A program made the translations under genes and the position numbers. This document shows positions 14,977 to 21,457 of a stretch of 39,095 nt of DNA, piece after piece (position 1 is the stretch's first letter; every line of letters begins with the position of its first letter). This DNA comes from a virus: the IMG/VR virus record IMGVR_UViG_3300023175_000102, positions 1-39,095 of that record; one strand, written 5' to 3'. The notes beneath the pieces were generated by a model. It saw only the letters and a list, made by a program, of their open reading frames with translations. It was not told the DNA's origin and did not search any database.

Positions 14977-14981
14977 TACAC

Positions 14982-15146
14982 ATGAACATATGGGATAGAT
15001 ACCCAAAGGGGACAACCCTATCAACGAACCTTCAGGTTCAGGTTGACGCGGCTCGACGAGAGCGCGAAGCAAGATTGATGAAGCAGTACGGAACGATTGA
15101 CCCTGTGCGGATTCGAGAATTTTTACAACAAGAAAAGAAGAAGTGA
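14982..15146 (+). CDS. Small basic helical protein, 54 aa
   Basis: Starts MNIWDRYPKGTTLSTN after a leader copy and is dominated by a charged helix (QVDAARREREARLMKQYG) with a Lys-rich C-terminus. A long in-frame extension upstream overlaps the previous gene and is rejected. The stop overlaps the next start (TGATG). Confidence 0.6.
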   Translation: MNIWDRYPKGTTLSTNLQVQVDAARREREARLMKQYGTIDPVRIREFLQQEKKK

Positions 15147-15391
15147 TGCCATACAACCATGTATTCTTGATTGAGGACGGAGACGAGGTGCTCGGACTCT
15201 ACACAAGCTACGACAGCGCGTGCTCTGCCATCCACAAGCACATTGCGCAGGGAGACCCGAAAGATGCCTATCCTTTCGTTCAGGTGTGGAAGAACATCGT
15301 GCATTACGAGGACGGGAGACCTCCATCCAAGGGGTGGTTGGGACGTGAGTTCCTGATGCTCGAACGTCTATACGGAAGACCAAAGCGTTAA
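15146..15391 (+). CDS. Hypothetical early protein, 81 aa
   Basis: Starts MPYNHVFLIEDGDEVLGLYT, an alternating strand pattern, followed by a helix with SACSAIHKHI and an aromatic C-terminal segment (YPFVQVWKNIVHYEDG). The layout strand-helix-strand resembles small early proteins of unknown role (compare the 55-residue protein at 17200, which has a similar YWTVYNEIDDRIYDGT start). The upstream GTG is less likely than the ATG in the TGATG overlap. Confidence 0.65.
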   Translation: MPYNHVFLIEDGDEVLGLYTSYDSACSAIHKHIAQGDPKDAYPFVQVWKNIVHYEDGRPPSKGWLGREFLMLERLYGRPKR

Positions 15392-15423
15392 CACTTTTTT
15401 ACAATTCAGACACAATAACTCAA

Positions 15424-15462
15424 GAACGATAGCGTTCTACTACTAGAAACCCTTAAACACAA
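15424..15462 (+). promoter_or_regulatory. Early leader element with GAAC-N6-GTTC inverted repeat, copy 4 (full)
   Basis: Inverted repeat GAACGATAGCGTTC (15424-15437), then TAC, then the full leader (15441-15462), six bases before the ATG at 15469. The distance from inverted repeat to leader is the same as in the copy at 16325. Confidence 0.65.
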
Positions 15463-15468
15463 TACGCT

Positions 15469-15615
15469 ATGAACAGCAAAGACATCTTCAACATCGTCGT
15501 TGACCTCGCCAAGATGCAGGACGCGGCTATCAAGGCACACAACAAGTCTCTCGCGGAGCAGTTGTCCAAGACCGCCAAGCCATCCACGTTCAACCTCTCA
15601 AAGAACAAGTCATGA
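15469..15615 (+). CDS. Small helical protein, 48 aa
   Basis: A single amphipathic helix (DIFNIVVDLAKMQDAAIKAH) with a Lys/Ser-rich C-terminus. It starts right after a full leader copy and overlaps the next gene by ATGA. No family recognised. Confidence 0.55.
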   Translation: MNSKDIFNIVVDLAKMQDAAIKAHNKSLAEQLSKTAKPSTFNLSKNKS

Positions 15616-15872
15616 CCTTTGACCCACACAGCATTGGTGTTGTCCTGACCCACCTTGTGGGTACGCAACGCGGCCAAATAAAACTGCACCTGTCTGACAG
15701 CTTGGCGATATCCTTGGTCGAGATTTGTGACGGGATGCAGGAGATGGCTCTCGTCAAGCACCACAAGGGAAAGATAACTGACGTGATAGGGGACAGCGTT
15801 CCGTTTCACAACCTCGGAGACATACTCCGAATCATCGAGGAATCACAAACACAAATCGAAGACAATGAATAA
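15612..15872 (+). CDS. Hypothetical early protein, 86 aa
   Basis: Starts MTFDPHSIGVVLTHLVGTQR; alpha/beta, rich in His and Asp, with an acidic C-terminus. Coupled to neighbours by 4-nt and 8-nt overlaps. No family recognised. Confidence 0.6.
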   Translation: MTFDPHSIGVVLTHLVGTQRGQIKLHLSDSLAISLVEICDGMQEMALVKHHKGKITDVIGDSVPFHNLGDILRIIEESQTQIEDNE

Positions 15873-16089
15873 GAGAAAGCAGACCAAAGGTGACCTCGTC
15901 ACCACCATCGTGGCCTTTGAGTCAGGTGAGTTGAGCAACGCAGACACCATCGTGTTGTTCTCCAACCTCATCAAGACGGGCCTCGTGAATCAACTCCAAG
16001 GAAGCTACGGACGTGGCGCACGTAACCTCGTCCTCCAAGGATACCTCAACAACCAAGGTGACATCACCTGCAATCTTGACTACGTATGA
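15865..16089 (+). CDS. Small phage/plasmid protein with LQGSYGR core, 74 aa
   Basis: Two helices and the core ESGELSNADTIVLFSNLIKT followed by GLVNQLQGSYGRGARNLVLQ. I recognise this ESGE...FxxLI...LQGSYGR pattern from small proteins on many phages and plasmids (a DUF7417-like family), but no function is known to me. The ATG lies inside the end of the previous gene. Confidence 0.65.
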   Translation: MNKRKQTKGDLVTTIVAFESGELSNADTIVLFSNLIKTGLVNQLQGSYGRGARNLVLQGYLNNQGDITCNLDYV

Positions 16090-16301
16090 GCCTGACCATC
16101 AAAGAAGTAATCCGTGGCCGACAGCTTGCCATTGATACGTGCAACCTGCTCCACGAATCCGTTGTACCCGACGTATACGCACACTATCGTGAGCTCGGTG
16201 ATAGGGGTGACGAGTTCGCAGACTTTGTAGCACGCTCCATCGCGTCCATTTGGGCAGACTTTGTGGATATCCCTGACATGAAGTACGAACTAGGAATTTA
16301 A
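16086..16301 (+). CDS. Hypothetical early protein, 71 aa
   Basis: All-helical and acidic, starting MSLTIKEVIRGRQLAIDTCN with two Trp/Phe near the C-terminus. Overlaps the previous stop by four bases. Function not recognised. Confidence 0.6.
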   Translation: MSLTIKEVIRGRQLAIDTCNLLHESVVPDVYAHYRELGDRGDEFADFVARSIASIWADFVDIPDMKYELGI

Positions 16302-16324
16302 CATTCATTCACACAATAAACCGA

Positions 16325-16363
16325 GAACACATACGTTCTAATACTAGAAACCCTTAAACACAA
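16325..16363 (+). promoter_or_regulatory. Early leader element with GAAC-N6-GTTC inverted repeat, copy 5 (full)
   Basis: GAACACATACGTTC (16325-16338), then TAA and the full leader (16342-16363), five bases before the ATG at 16369. Same architecture as at 15424. Confidence 0.65.
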
Positions 16364-16368
16364 GCGCA

Positions 16369-16533
16369 ATGAAAGAGCATCAATACATGAGGTACGCAGT
16401 GTACCTGTACCACGGAGGCGAAGCACCAGACCAGTGCATCGGCACCAACAGCCTCGAAGAGGCACGAGAACTCGCCTTGCGAGCAGAGCACTCAGTAATC
16501 TCTGACAACTACGAAGGCAAAACAATAAACTGA
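16369..16533 (+). CDS. Hypothetical early protein, 54 aa
   Basis: Starts MKEHQYMRYAVYLYHGGEAP and has a helix EEARELALRAEHSV. The strand-helix pattern is like the 81- and 55-residue proteins nearby. A full leader copy decides the start. Function unknown. Confidence 0.6.
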   Translation: MKEHQYMRYAVYLYHGGEAPDQCIGTNSLEEARELALRAEHSVISDNYEGKTIN

Positions 16534-16550
16534 CACCTCCCACGTTGAAT

Positions 16551-16572
16551 AAGTAGAAACCCTTAAACCCAA
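16551..16572 (+). promoter_or_regulatory. Early leader element, copy 6
   Basis: AAG then TAGAAACCCTTAAACCCAA, six bases before the ATG at 16579. Differs from the full copies by AAG for TAC and one C for A. Confidence 0.6.
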
Positions 16573-16578
16573 TACACT

Positions 16579-16755
16579 ATGCCCCGACCCAAGTACATCA
16601 GCACGTTAGAATTGGTTACGCACGTACACCACGACGACAAGTCCGACATCCCAACAGATGAGGTTATCAGCGCCCTTCAAACAGCCATCTCGGACATCAG
16701 AGACGCAGGTTCGTACAGAGCGTGGATGGAAGTCATCTACACCGAAGAAAGATAA
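16579..16755 (+). CDS. Hypothetical early protein, 58 aa
   Basis: Starts MPRPKYISTLELVTHVHHDD and is mostly helical and acidic. The leader copy fixes the ATG. No family recognised. Confidence 0.6.
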   Translation: MPRPKYISTLELVTHVHHDDKSDIPTDEVISALQTAISDIRDAGSYRAWMEVIYTEER

Positions 16756-16770
16756 ACCCCCTAACCCCAA
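16754..16770 (+). promoter_or_regulatory. Early leader element, copy 7 (short)
   Basis: AAACCCCCTAACCCCAA, partly inside the stop codon of the previous gene and six bases before the ATG at 16777. Confidence 0.45.
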
Positions 16771-16776
16771 TACACA

Positions 16777-16968
16777 ATGCCTAAGTCAGATACAGCAACC
16801 ATGATTGAGTTGGCCGCATGCGGTGGTCAGTTCTTGAAAATCATGCAGTACTACCAAGAGTGTCAGCGTGACAACCCCAACTTTGACCCACGTCAGGCAC
16901 TACACGACCTATGCACAGACCTTAACTACCTCTGCAATAAAACGAAATTAAACCTTTCAGAACAATGA
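16777..16968 (+). CDS. Hypothetical early protein, 63 aa
   Basis: Helical protein with four Cys (residues about 15, 28, 45 and 52) and a C-terminal basic helix, starting MPKSDTATMIELAACGGQFL. Stop overlaps next start (ATGA). Cysteine spacing is not a known zinc motif. Confidence 0.6.
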   Translation: MPKSDTATMIELAACGGQFLKIMQYYQECQRDNPNFDPRQALHDLCTDLNYLCNKTKLNLSEQ

Positions 16969-17210
16969 GTACTATCAAGAAAACAACAGAGGACGGATGG
17001 GACTGCGCCCCATCTCTCCGAGAGACAGCCCGTGTTGTCGATGAATTCGGCCACCTGTTCTATGAGATTAAGAACTGCGTCCGTGTAATGTCCACCGAGG
17101 ATATGCTGACCGAACTACGATACTTCGTAGAGTGCCTCGATGAGGTCGTGTCGGAGGCAGAGAATCAGCTCGATGGCGTTGAATTTCAAACCGTGAGCGA
17201 TGAAGACTGA
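16965..17210 (+). CDS. Hypothetical acidic early protein, 81 aa
   Basis: Starts MSTIKKTTEDGWDCAPSLRE, then helices with many Glu/Asp, ending acidic (VSDED). No family recognised. Overlaps the previous gene by four bases and the next by eleven. Confidence 0.6.
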   Translation: MSTIKKTTEDGWDCAPSLRETARVVDEFGHLFYEIKNCVRVMSTEDMLTELRYFVECLDEVVSEAENQLDGVEFQTVSDED

Positions 17211-17367
17211 CACCTACTGGACTGTCTACAACGAGATAGACGACCGAATCTACGATGGCACGCCCCTGTTCACCCGAAAGGATGAGGCACGCACTTGGAT
17301 GGTATTCAACGATGGAAGACCATCGAGCATGGTCATCCGAGTAAAAGTAACAGAGATGATGTCTTAA
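17200..17367 (+). CDS. Hypothetical early protein, 55 aa
   Basis: Starts MKTDTYWTVYNEIDDRIYDG and shows the strand-turn-strand-helix order of the 81-residue protein at 15146 (both have an aromatic first strand, a D/G turn and a helix beginning with charged residues). Overlaps the previous gene by 11 nt. Function unknown. Confidence 0.55.
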   Translation: MKTDTYWTVYNEIDDRIYDGTPLFTRKDEARTWMVFNDGRPSSMVIRVKVTEMMS

Positions 17368-17400
17368 CATCCGTTAACACAATATCCCAAACACTAATCC

Positions 17401-17416
17401 GTTCTAATAACAGAAC
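17401..17416 (+). promoter_or_regulatory. Variant early leader: GTTCT-N6-AGAAC inverted repeat
   Basis: GTTCTAATAACAGAAC is a perfect GTTCT-N6-AGAAC inverted repeat in the place where other leaders have GTTCTAATACTAGAAACC; the following ACACAATAC resembles the leader end, and GTTAAC lies at 17373. The ATG is at 17432. Confidence 0.5.
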
Positions 17417-17431
17417 ACAATACAACGCACA

Positions 17432-18508
17432 ATGGAATACACAAAAGAACAAATCAAACAAGCCGAGGTTGCTGTCGACAAGCTCCCCTCTGCCAATCGT
17501 CTAGCCACCAAGTACATTCAGTCTGACGACTACAAGTTCTACCTGTACTGCTACAAGGAGCACAACGGGTGGAGGTTCCGCTCCAAAGCAGATGATATGG
17601 TAAGAGATATTATCGGAGAGGAGGCATATGGTATCGCGCGTGATGCGCAATGGCAAGAGAAGCTGATGAATACTGACGTTGGTTTGCGGTTTCGTCGTTA
17701 TATCCAAGAGGTTGCAGACATTATTCAAGACAGCCTTGACAAGACGCTCGCTGACTACCGCTTGGCTGACAGCTTTGGCAAGAAGTTCGATGTCGTTGGC
17801 ACGCAGGGGGTGCGACGAGTGTTGAACTGCCCCGTCCGCAACGCATACGTCCTTAAGTTCGATGGATACTTTCAGCTGTCAGTCCTCAAGGGTGAACTCG
17901 GTGACAACTTCGGAATGAAGGCGGGCGACTACGAGTACGTTACAAATGCTGATTCACTCAAGGAAATTGCCCTCGGATTCCCATACCTCATCAACCTCAA
18001 TGTGGAGCGGTGCGAGCGTGAGCTGACGCATCTTCGTGAGCGTGGACAACTGTCTTCCAACAAGGTAGTATACAACAAGTGGTTCATCACCGACGAAACC
18101 TTCAAGGAGATTTTGGACAAGACGATGAGTGTTGAAGAGCTGAAATTCTCTGTTGTGTACAGGGGGTACACCGAGTTCCAATCACTTCAGGTTGTACCTG
18201 ACAAAAAGGCATCCGAGTTGGGTTCTCTGTGGAAGGTTGTGGGTAGCGGGATGACGTTCATGCTCGCTAAAGAGATGTACAATCGTATTCAGCGACTCAT
18301 CTTTTCTCGCGCGTCCGCTGAGAGCTCACGCAAGAGTCTCAAGGCGCTCCGAGATAAGCTTGCTGAGGCAGAGAATAGTGTAGAGAAATCTGATTTGGAG
18401 TACAATAGTCAGGCCCGCAACCTCGACCACTTCCTGAGCAATAACAGCATCCCTGACGACGTTGTAATTGAAATAAACAAGTGTTTAACTAAAACAAATC
18501 AGCAGTAA
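17432..18508 (+). CDS. Unknown early protein, 358 aa
   Basis: The largest unrecognised early gene. The first 110 residues are helical and charged, the middle (120-275) is alpha/beta with aromatic strands, and residues 285-330 look like a coiled coil (SRKSLKALRDKLAEAENSVE). No nuclease, ATPase or HTH motif is visible. It has its own leader-like element and its stop shares one base with the next start (TAATG). Position between the host-takeover cluster and the recombination genes leaves both roles open. Confidence 0.7.
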   Translation: MEYTKEQIKQAEVAVDKLPSANRLATKYIQSDDYKFYLYCYKEHNGWRFRSKADDMVRDIIGEEAYGIARDAQWQEKLMNTDVGLRFRRYIQEVADIIQDSLDKTLADYRLADSFGKKFDVVGTQGVRRVLNCPVRNAYVLKFDGYFQLSVLKGELGDNFGMKAGDYEYVTNADSLKEIALGFPYLINLNVERCERELTHLRERGQLSSNKVVYNKWFITDETFKEILDKTMSVEELKFSVVYRGYTEFQSLQVVPDKKASELGSLWKVVGSGMTFMLAKEMYNRIQRLIFSRASAESSRKSLKALRDKLAEAENSVEKSDLEYNSQARNLDHFLSNNSIPDDVVIEINKCLTKTNQQ

Positions 18509-18705
18509 TGAATGGTCAACTGCCACACGAGGTCATCATGACACTCGAAGACAAGGCGCGATTGTTTGACAAGATTGTGCGCTACCACAAGATTAAGATA
18601 GACCTGATGAAGCAGTCCAACACCAACGGACAGGCAATCTCAAACCGATTCATGATTCAAGTCACAAAAATTATGAGAGATGCAGAACGTTATGGATTCC
18701 TTTGA
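18508..18705 (+). CDS. Small basic helical protein, 65 aa
   Basis: Starts MNGQLPHEVIMTLEDKARLF; highly helical and basic, with no known motif. The start shares a base with the preceding stop and the end overlaps the next gene. Confidence 0.6.
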   Translation: MNGQLPHEVIMTLEDKARLFDKIVRYHKIKIDLMKQSNTNGQAISNRFMIQVTKIMRDAERYGFL

Positions 18706-18883
18706 CCACATGGGGTTTCAACAGGTCATCCTCCCCGTGTTAAACAAAATTAACAGACACATCCTTGCTTTTCAACAAAATACTTCCGAACTTTGTAAAA
18801 CAAATCAACCAAGCGATACTGCTTCGCTCCATCAAGAAGCAGGAGAAGCTGTTGATTCAATCACTAAAAACCAAACTCAATGA
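18692..18883 (+). CDS. Hypothetical early protein, 63 aa
   Basis: Starts MDSFDHMGFQQVILPVLNKI (an upstream ATG at 18680 in frame gives four more residues). The first half is an amphipathic or membrane-associated helix, the second is polar (Gln, Asn, Thr). The stop overlaps the next ATG (ATGA). No family recognised. Confidence 0.45.
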   Translation: MDSFDHMGFQQVILPVLNKINRHILAFQQNTSELCKTNQPSDTASLHQEAGEAVDSITKNQTQ

Positions 18884-19044
18884 AGATACTGCATTGGATT
18901 GTACTCATAACAGCACTACTCGTAAGTCTTCTAATGTGGCTGCCAATGTACATCATAAGAAATGTATTCATACACAGCCTCATGGTAGCAAGCGAAGCAA
19001 GCGAGAAGGCATTGGGTCTTAAGATAGACCTACCCAAGGAATAA
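18880..19044 (+). CDS. Small single-pass membrane protein, 54 aa
   Basis: Starts MKILHWIVLITALLVSLLMW and continues with PMYIIRNVFIHSLMV, giving a membrane helix (or signal anchor) near residues 5-30, then a charged tail (SEKALGLKIDLPKE). It begins at the previous stop (ATGA overlap) and precedes the ERF gene by 25 nt. A longer frame on these bases (18765-19022) lacks such features. Confidence 0.6.
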   Translation: MKILHWIVLITALLVSLLMWLPMYIIRNVFIHSLMVASEASEKALGLKIDLPKE

Positions 19045-19069
19045 AATTAGAATCTCAAATTAATTAATC

Positions 19070-19696
19070 ATGTCAGAACAGACAACAACACCAGCGGCCA
19101 TCGTAGAATCAATGGCAACCATTCAGTCTTCCCTCAAAGCACCCAAGGGACAGACAAATAAATTCGGAGGATACAAGTACCGCTCATGCGAGGACATCCT
19201 CGAAGCAGTGAAGCCACACCTTCAAAGCCATAGCCTTGTGCTCACCATCACCGATGAGATTACCGAGGTTGGTGGTCGGGTGTACGTTAAGGCAACAGCA
19301 GTTGTGCATAACAAGGACGGCCATTCAATTCAGACCACGGGGTTTGCTCGTGAGGAAGAGAACAAGAAGGGCATGGACTCATCGCAGATTACAGGTTCAG
19401 CTTCTAGCTATGCTCGCAAGTATGCCCTCAATGGATTGTTCTGCATTGACGATACTAAGGACAGCGATGCAACCAACAACCATGGGCGCACTGCCCCAAC
19501 AGCCAAGTCCGCTCCTGCCCCAAAGCCTCCAGTAAAGAAGGCAGAGTCATCGGGTCTGAGTGACGAGGAGATGGAACAGCTAGAGAACTATATCCGTAAC
19601 AGCAAGAACAGATTGGCGGCATTCCAAGCTGTTGACGAGAAGCATGGTAAGCGCATGTCCATCAAGCAGAACGACTACCTCAAGTCTGTTTGTTGA
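19070..19696 (+). CDS. erf: ERF-family single-strand annealing protein
   Basis: A 208-residue recombinase. The hallmark is GSASSYARKYALNGLF (about 104-119) followed by a DDTKDSD tail, the ERF signature, within a 1-125 core that also has the NKFGGYKYRSCEDILEAVKP start of ERF proteins. A Pro/Ala-rich linker (about 140-160) and a small helical C-terminal domain follow. ERF anneals complementary single strands in phage homologous recombination, usually after resection by an exonuclease. The exonuclease gene starts one base into its stop (TGATG), a two-gene recombination pair. Confidence 0.92.
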   Translation: MSEQTTTPAAIVESMATIQSSLKAPKGQTNKFGGYKYRSCEDILEAVKPHLQSHSLVLTITDEITEVGGRVYVKATAVVHNKDGHSIQTTGFAREEENKKGMDSSQITGSASSYARKYALNGLFCIDDTKDSDATNNHGRTAPTAKSAPAPKPPVKKAESSGLSDEEMEQLENYIRNSKNRLAAFQAVDEKHGKRMSIKQNDYLKSVC

Positions 19697-20481
19697 TGAT
19701 GGAGTTTGCTAACAAACTTGCGGAGCGAGTGGGCAAGGGATACTTGTCCTACTCCTCCTGCAAGGAGGCCCTCAAGGACATCAAGCTATGGGAGATGTAC
19801 ATGCAGGGACGAATCCGCAAGGACAGCGACGCCCTTCGCTTCGGCTCCATCTACGATAAGCTTTTGTTTGAACCACAATTATTTGCAGACGAGTTCGTTA
19901 TCATGAACGACGACAAGATTGTGGCAGAGATTGGGGGTAAATCTCCGAGAGCTACGAAGAAGTACAAGGACTGGTTGAAGGAGAGAACTATCCAAGCTAC
20001 CACTGACGGGAAGGTTGTTGTCAACGACAACGACTACAAGCAAGCGATTGAGATGATTGAACGCCTAGACAGAACGCCTGTCCGCAAGGAGTTCCTGAGC
20101 GGGGACTACCAAGTAGAGTTCAACAACTTCATCGAGGGTATCCAAGGGGATGACATCCCCGTCCGAGGATTCCTAGACTGCAAGGGGGATGGGTACATCT
20201 CCGACAGCAAGACCACCCAACGCATGAGTGGATTCAAGTACGATGTATTCAAGTTTGGATACGACATCCAAGCTTACATCTACTGCCGAGTCTTTGATGT
20301 GGATGAGTACTACTGGGTTGTCCAAGAAAAGGTTTTCCCTTACGCTGTCGGTGTGTACAAGGCATCTCCACAAACATTAGAATCAGGAGAAAGAAAGTTT
20401 AACACAGCAGTGGAGAAGATTAAGGAGTACCTTGACGGCACACTTATCTCCGACGCATACTACAATTACCAAGAGATATGA
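19696..20481 (+). CDS. PD-(D/E)XK exonuclease, partner of ERF
   Basis: A 261-residue nuclease of the RecE/PDDEXK_1 type. The metal-binding core is VRGFLDCKGDGYISDSKTT (about 157-175): an aspartate in the first strand, then DxK, with a downstream Gln in FGYDIQAYIY. It resects double-strand ends to give single strands for the ERF protein. It starts at the ERF stop and its own stop overlaps the next ATG. Start at 19696 or 19699 (two Met codons in tandem). Confidence 0.87.
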   Translation: MMEFANKLAERVGKGYLSYSSCKEALKDIKLWEMYMQGRIRKDSDALRFGSIYDKLLFEPQLFADEFVIMNDDKIVAEIGGKSPRATKKYKDWLKERTIQATTDGKVVVNDNDYKQAIEMIERLDRTPVRKEFLSGDYQVEFNNFIEGIQGDDIPVRGFLDCKGDGYISDSKTTQRMSGFKYDVFKFGYDIQAYIYCRVFDVDEYYWVVQEKVFPYAVGVYKASPQTLESGERKFNTAVEKIKEYLDGTLISDAYYNYQEI

Positions 20482-20750
20482 GTACAGAGGACATCATCAA
20501 GCAAGCCAACAAGTACTTCGGTACTGACGTGACCAAGGCCACTAAGTTTCAGACACCACTATGGGATGCCAAGTGCAGTGTGGTTAGGTACCTCGTCGCC
20601 GACAAGAACGTTCCTTACACCGAGCTTCATGCCCCGCTCAACTGCACAAGCAATGAGCTTTGGTTCTTGCGAGTACATGGGGACAATAAGATGATGATTC
20701 CTGCGTTCAGAAATCAGTACAACGACTTCGTTAATACACTAAACCCTTAA
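20478..20750 (+). CDS. Small protein with possible DNA-binding fold, 90 aa
   Basis: Starts MSTEDIIKQANKYFGTDVTK with a helical middle (AKCSVVRYLVADKNVPYTEL) that could be a helix-turn-helix, then an aromatic strand segment. No firm family. It overlaps the exonuclease stop and its own 3' end contains a short leader copy used by the SSB-like gene. A DnaA domain IV-like reading is possible but much weaker than for the gene at 21515. Confidence 0.5.
   Translation: MSTEDIIKQANKYFGTDVTKATKFQTPLWDAKCSVVRYLVADKNVPYTELHAPLNCTSNELWFLRVHGDNKMMIPAFRNQYNDFVNTLNP
20735..20750 (+). promoter_or_regulatory. Early leader element, copy 8 (inside coding end)
   Basis: TACACTAAACCCTTAA forms the last codons and stop of the upstream gene and lies ten bases before the ATG at 20761. 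It is the farthest downstream copy of the leader. Confidence 0.45.
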
Positions 20751-20760
20751 TTTTTTAGCC

Positions 20761-21015
20761 ATGTCGAAAGACACAAACAACAACTACGTAGGATACGTAG
20801 AACCACACGTCTCACTCAAGGTCAAGTTCAGCTTGTCTGAGTTGGAACAGATGAAGCAGTTCGCCACTGAGAAGGGCAACGTTTACATCAAGGTGAACAT
20901 CACCAAGAACAAGGAGCAGAACAACAAAGGCAATGCCTGGGCTGTTATCGAGGACCCTGCGTCCTGGAAGTCTCAAAACCCAGCTGAAACGTCAGCTGAC
21001 GGCATGCCGTTCTGA
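20761..21015 (+). CDS. Small protein with SSB-like C-terminal tip, 84 aa
   Basis: An alpha/beta protein with SLKVKFSLSELEQMKQFA and VYIKVNITKNK strands, ending SADGMPF. Bacterial SSB proteins end in an acidic DDxPF tip that recruits repair enzymes; GMPF with a preceding Asp is close. It is too short for a full SSB OB-fold of standard type, so this is either a small single-strand-binding protein or one that borrows the SSB tip. Its place between recombinase/exonuclease and helicase genes fits DNA replication. Confidence 0.5.
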   Translation: MSKDTNNNYVGYVEPHVSLKVKFSLSELEQMKQFATEKGNVYIKVNITKNKEQNNKGNAWAVIEDPASWKSQNPAETSADGMPF

Positions 21016-21020
21016 CCCTA

Positions 21021-21092
21021 GGGTGGTGCATGGTGTGCAGGGAGAGCCTGCAACGGGCCTAAGTATTGGGCCTTAGGAAACAAAGCCACCCT
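21021..21092 (+). ncRNA. Predicted three-way-junction structured RNA
   Basis: A 71-nt unit closed by GGGTGGT (21021-21027) with GCCACCC (21085-21091), enclosing two perfect hairpins: TGCAGG/CCTGCA (21036-21052, 5-nt loop) and CCTAAG/CTTAGG (21058-21077, 8-nt loop). It begins five bases after the SSB-like stop and ends seven bases before tRNA-Arg, so the two are probably on one transcript. It is tRNA-sized but has no T-loop motif, and hammerhead and HDV cores do not fit. No U-run follows, so it is not a simple terminator. Identity unknown. Confidence 0.5.
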
Positions 21093-21098
21093 ACCTAT

Positions 21099-21172
21099 GC
21101 CCTCGTAGCTCAACAGGATAGAGCATTTGCCTTCTAAGCAAACGGTTACAGGTTCGAGTCCTGTCGGGGGTA
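21099..21172 (+). tRNA. tRNA-Arg (anticodon TCT)
   Basis: Complete cloverleaf: acceptor GCCCTCG with CGGGGGT (two G-U pairs), D arm with GTAGCTCAACAGGATAGAGC, anticodon stem TTTGC/GCAAA with loop CTTCTAA (anticodon TCT), T arm ACAGG-TTCGAGT-CCTGT, discriminator A. CCA is not encoded. It reads AGA codons, often useful when phage and host codon use differ. Confidence 0.93.
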
Positions 21173-21374
21173 CATCCCATTTATTCTAGCCCTTGTGCGC
21201 AATAGAACTCTACCTTGTCGGGTGAGGTGGGATATCCAGTCAGCCAGCCATCTGTTCGAATGAATGGTATTGGATTAGATGATGTTTGGAATGATTAAGT
21301 CGGGGTACAAGGTTGATGACTCATTGCCCGTTATGGATATCAAAGACTGACAGCTTGGAAAGACAGGCCAATTA
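21173..21374 (+). other. Gene-free stretch in the tRNA region
   Basis: About 200 nt with no convincing ORF. ATCCCA (21174-21179) can pair with TGGGAT (21228-21233). A TTCGAAT motif at 21254-21260 looks like a T-loop but its flanks do not form a T stem. GGATATC occurs at 21230-21236 and again near 21335. It may be leader or remnants of further tRNA genes. Confidence 0.4.
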
Positions 21375-21451
21375 TCGGAAGTATCTCCTCAAGCTTATAC
21401 CTTGTAGAAAGAGTAACTGGTCACATGTGGGTTCAAGTCCCGCCTTCCGAA
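21375..21451 (+). ncRNA. tRNA-like element with acceptor and T arms but aberrant middle
   Basis: A 77-nt unit. The 7-bp acceptor TCGGAAG (21375-21381) with CTTCCGA (21444-21450) is perfect, the T arm GTGGG-TTCAAGT-CCCGC is perfect, and a discriminator A follows. The middle 45 nt do not form normal D and anticodon arms; the best anticodon-like hairpin is CAAG-CTTATAC-CTTG (loop would give anticodon TAT), leaving no room for a D arm. It may be a divergent or decayed tRNA, a D-armless tRNA, or a tRNA mimic. Confidence 0.5.
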
Positions 21452-21457
21452 CGAATC

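Noticed and set aside
14715-14981. Longer N-terminal form of the 54-residue protein
   Set aside because: It overlaps the whole of the 96-residue gene in another frame; the leader copy marks the ATG at 14982.
18765-19022. An 85-codon plus-strand frame
   Set aside because: It overlaps two better-supported frames (18692-18883 and the membrane protein at 18880-19044) and has a Ser/Lys/Thr-rich shadow-like composition.
21021-21092. Hammerhead or HDV-like ribozyme
   Set aside because: GAAAC follows the second hairpin, but the conserved CUGANGA core is missing; HDV would need its P1 3' strand in the middle, not at the end.
21254-21260. A further tRNA marked by TTCGAAT
   Set aside because: Flanking bases do not form a T stem and no acceptor stem of 7 bp fits the expected distance.
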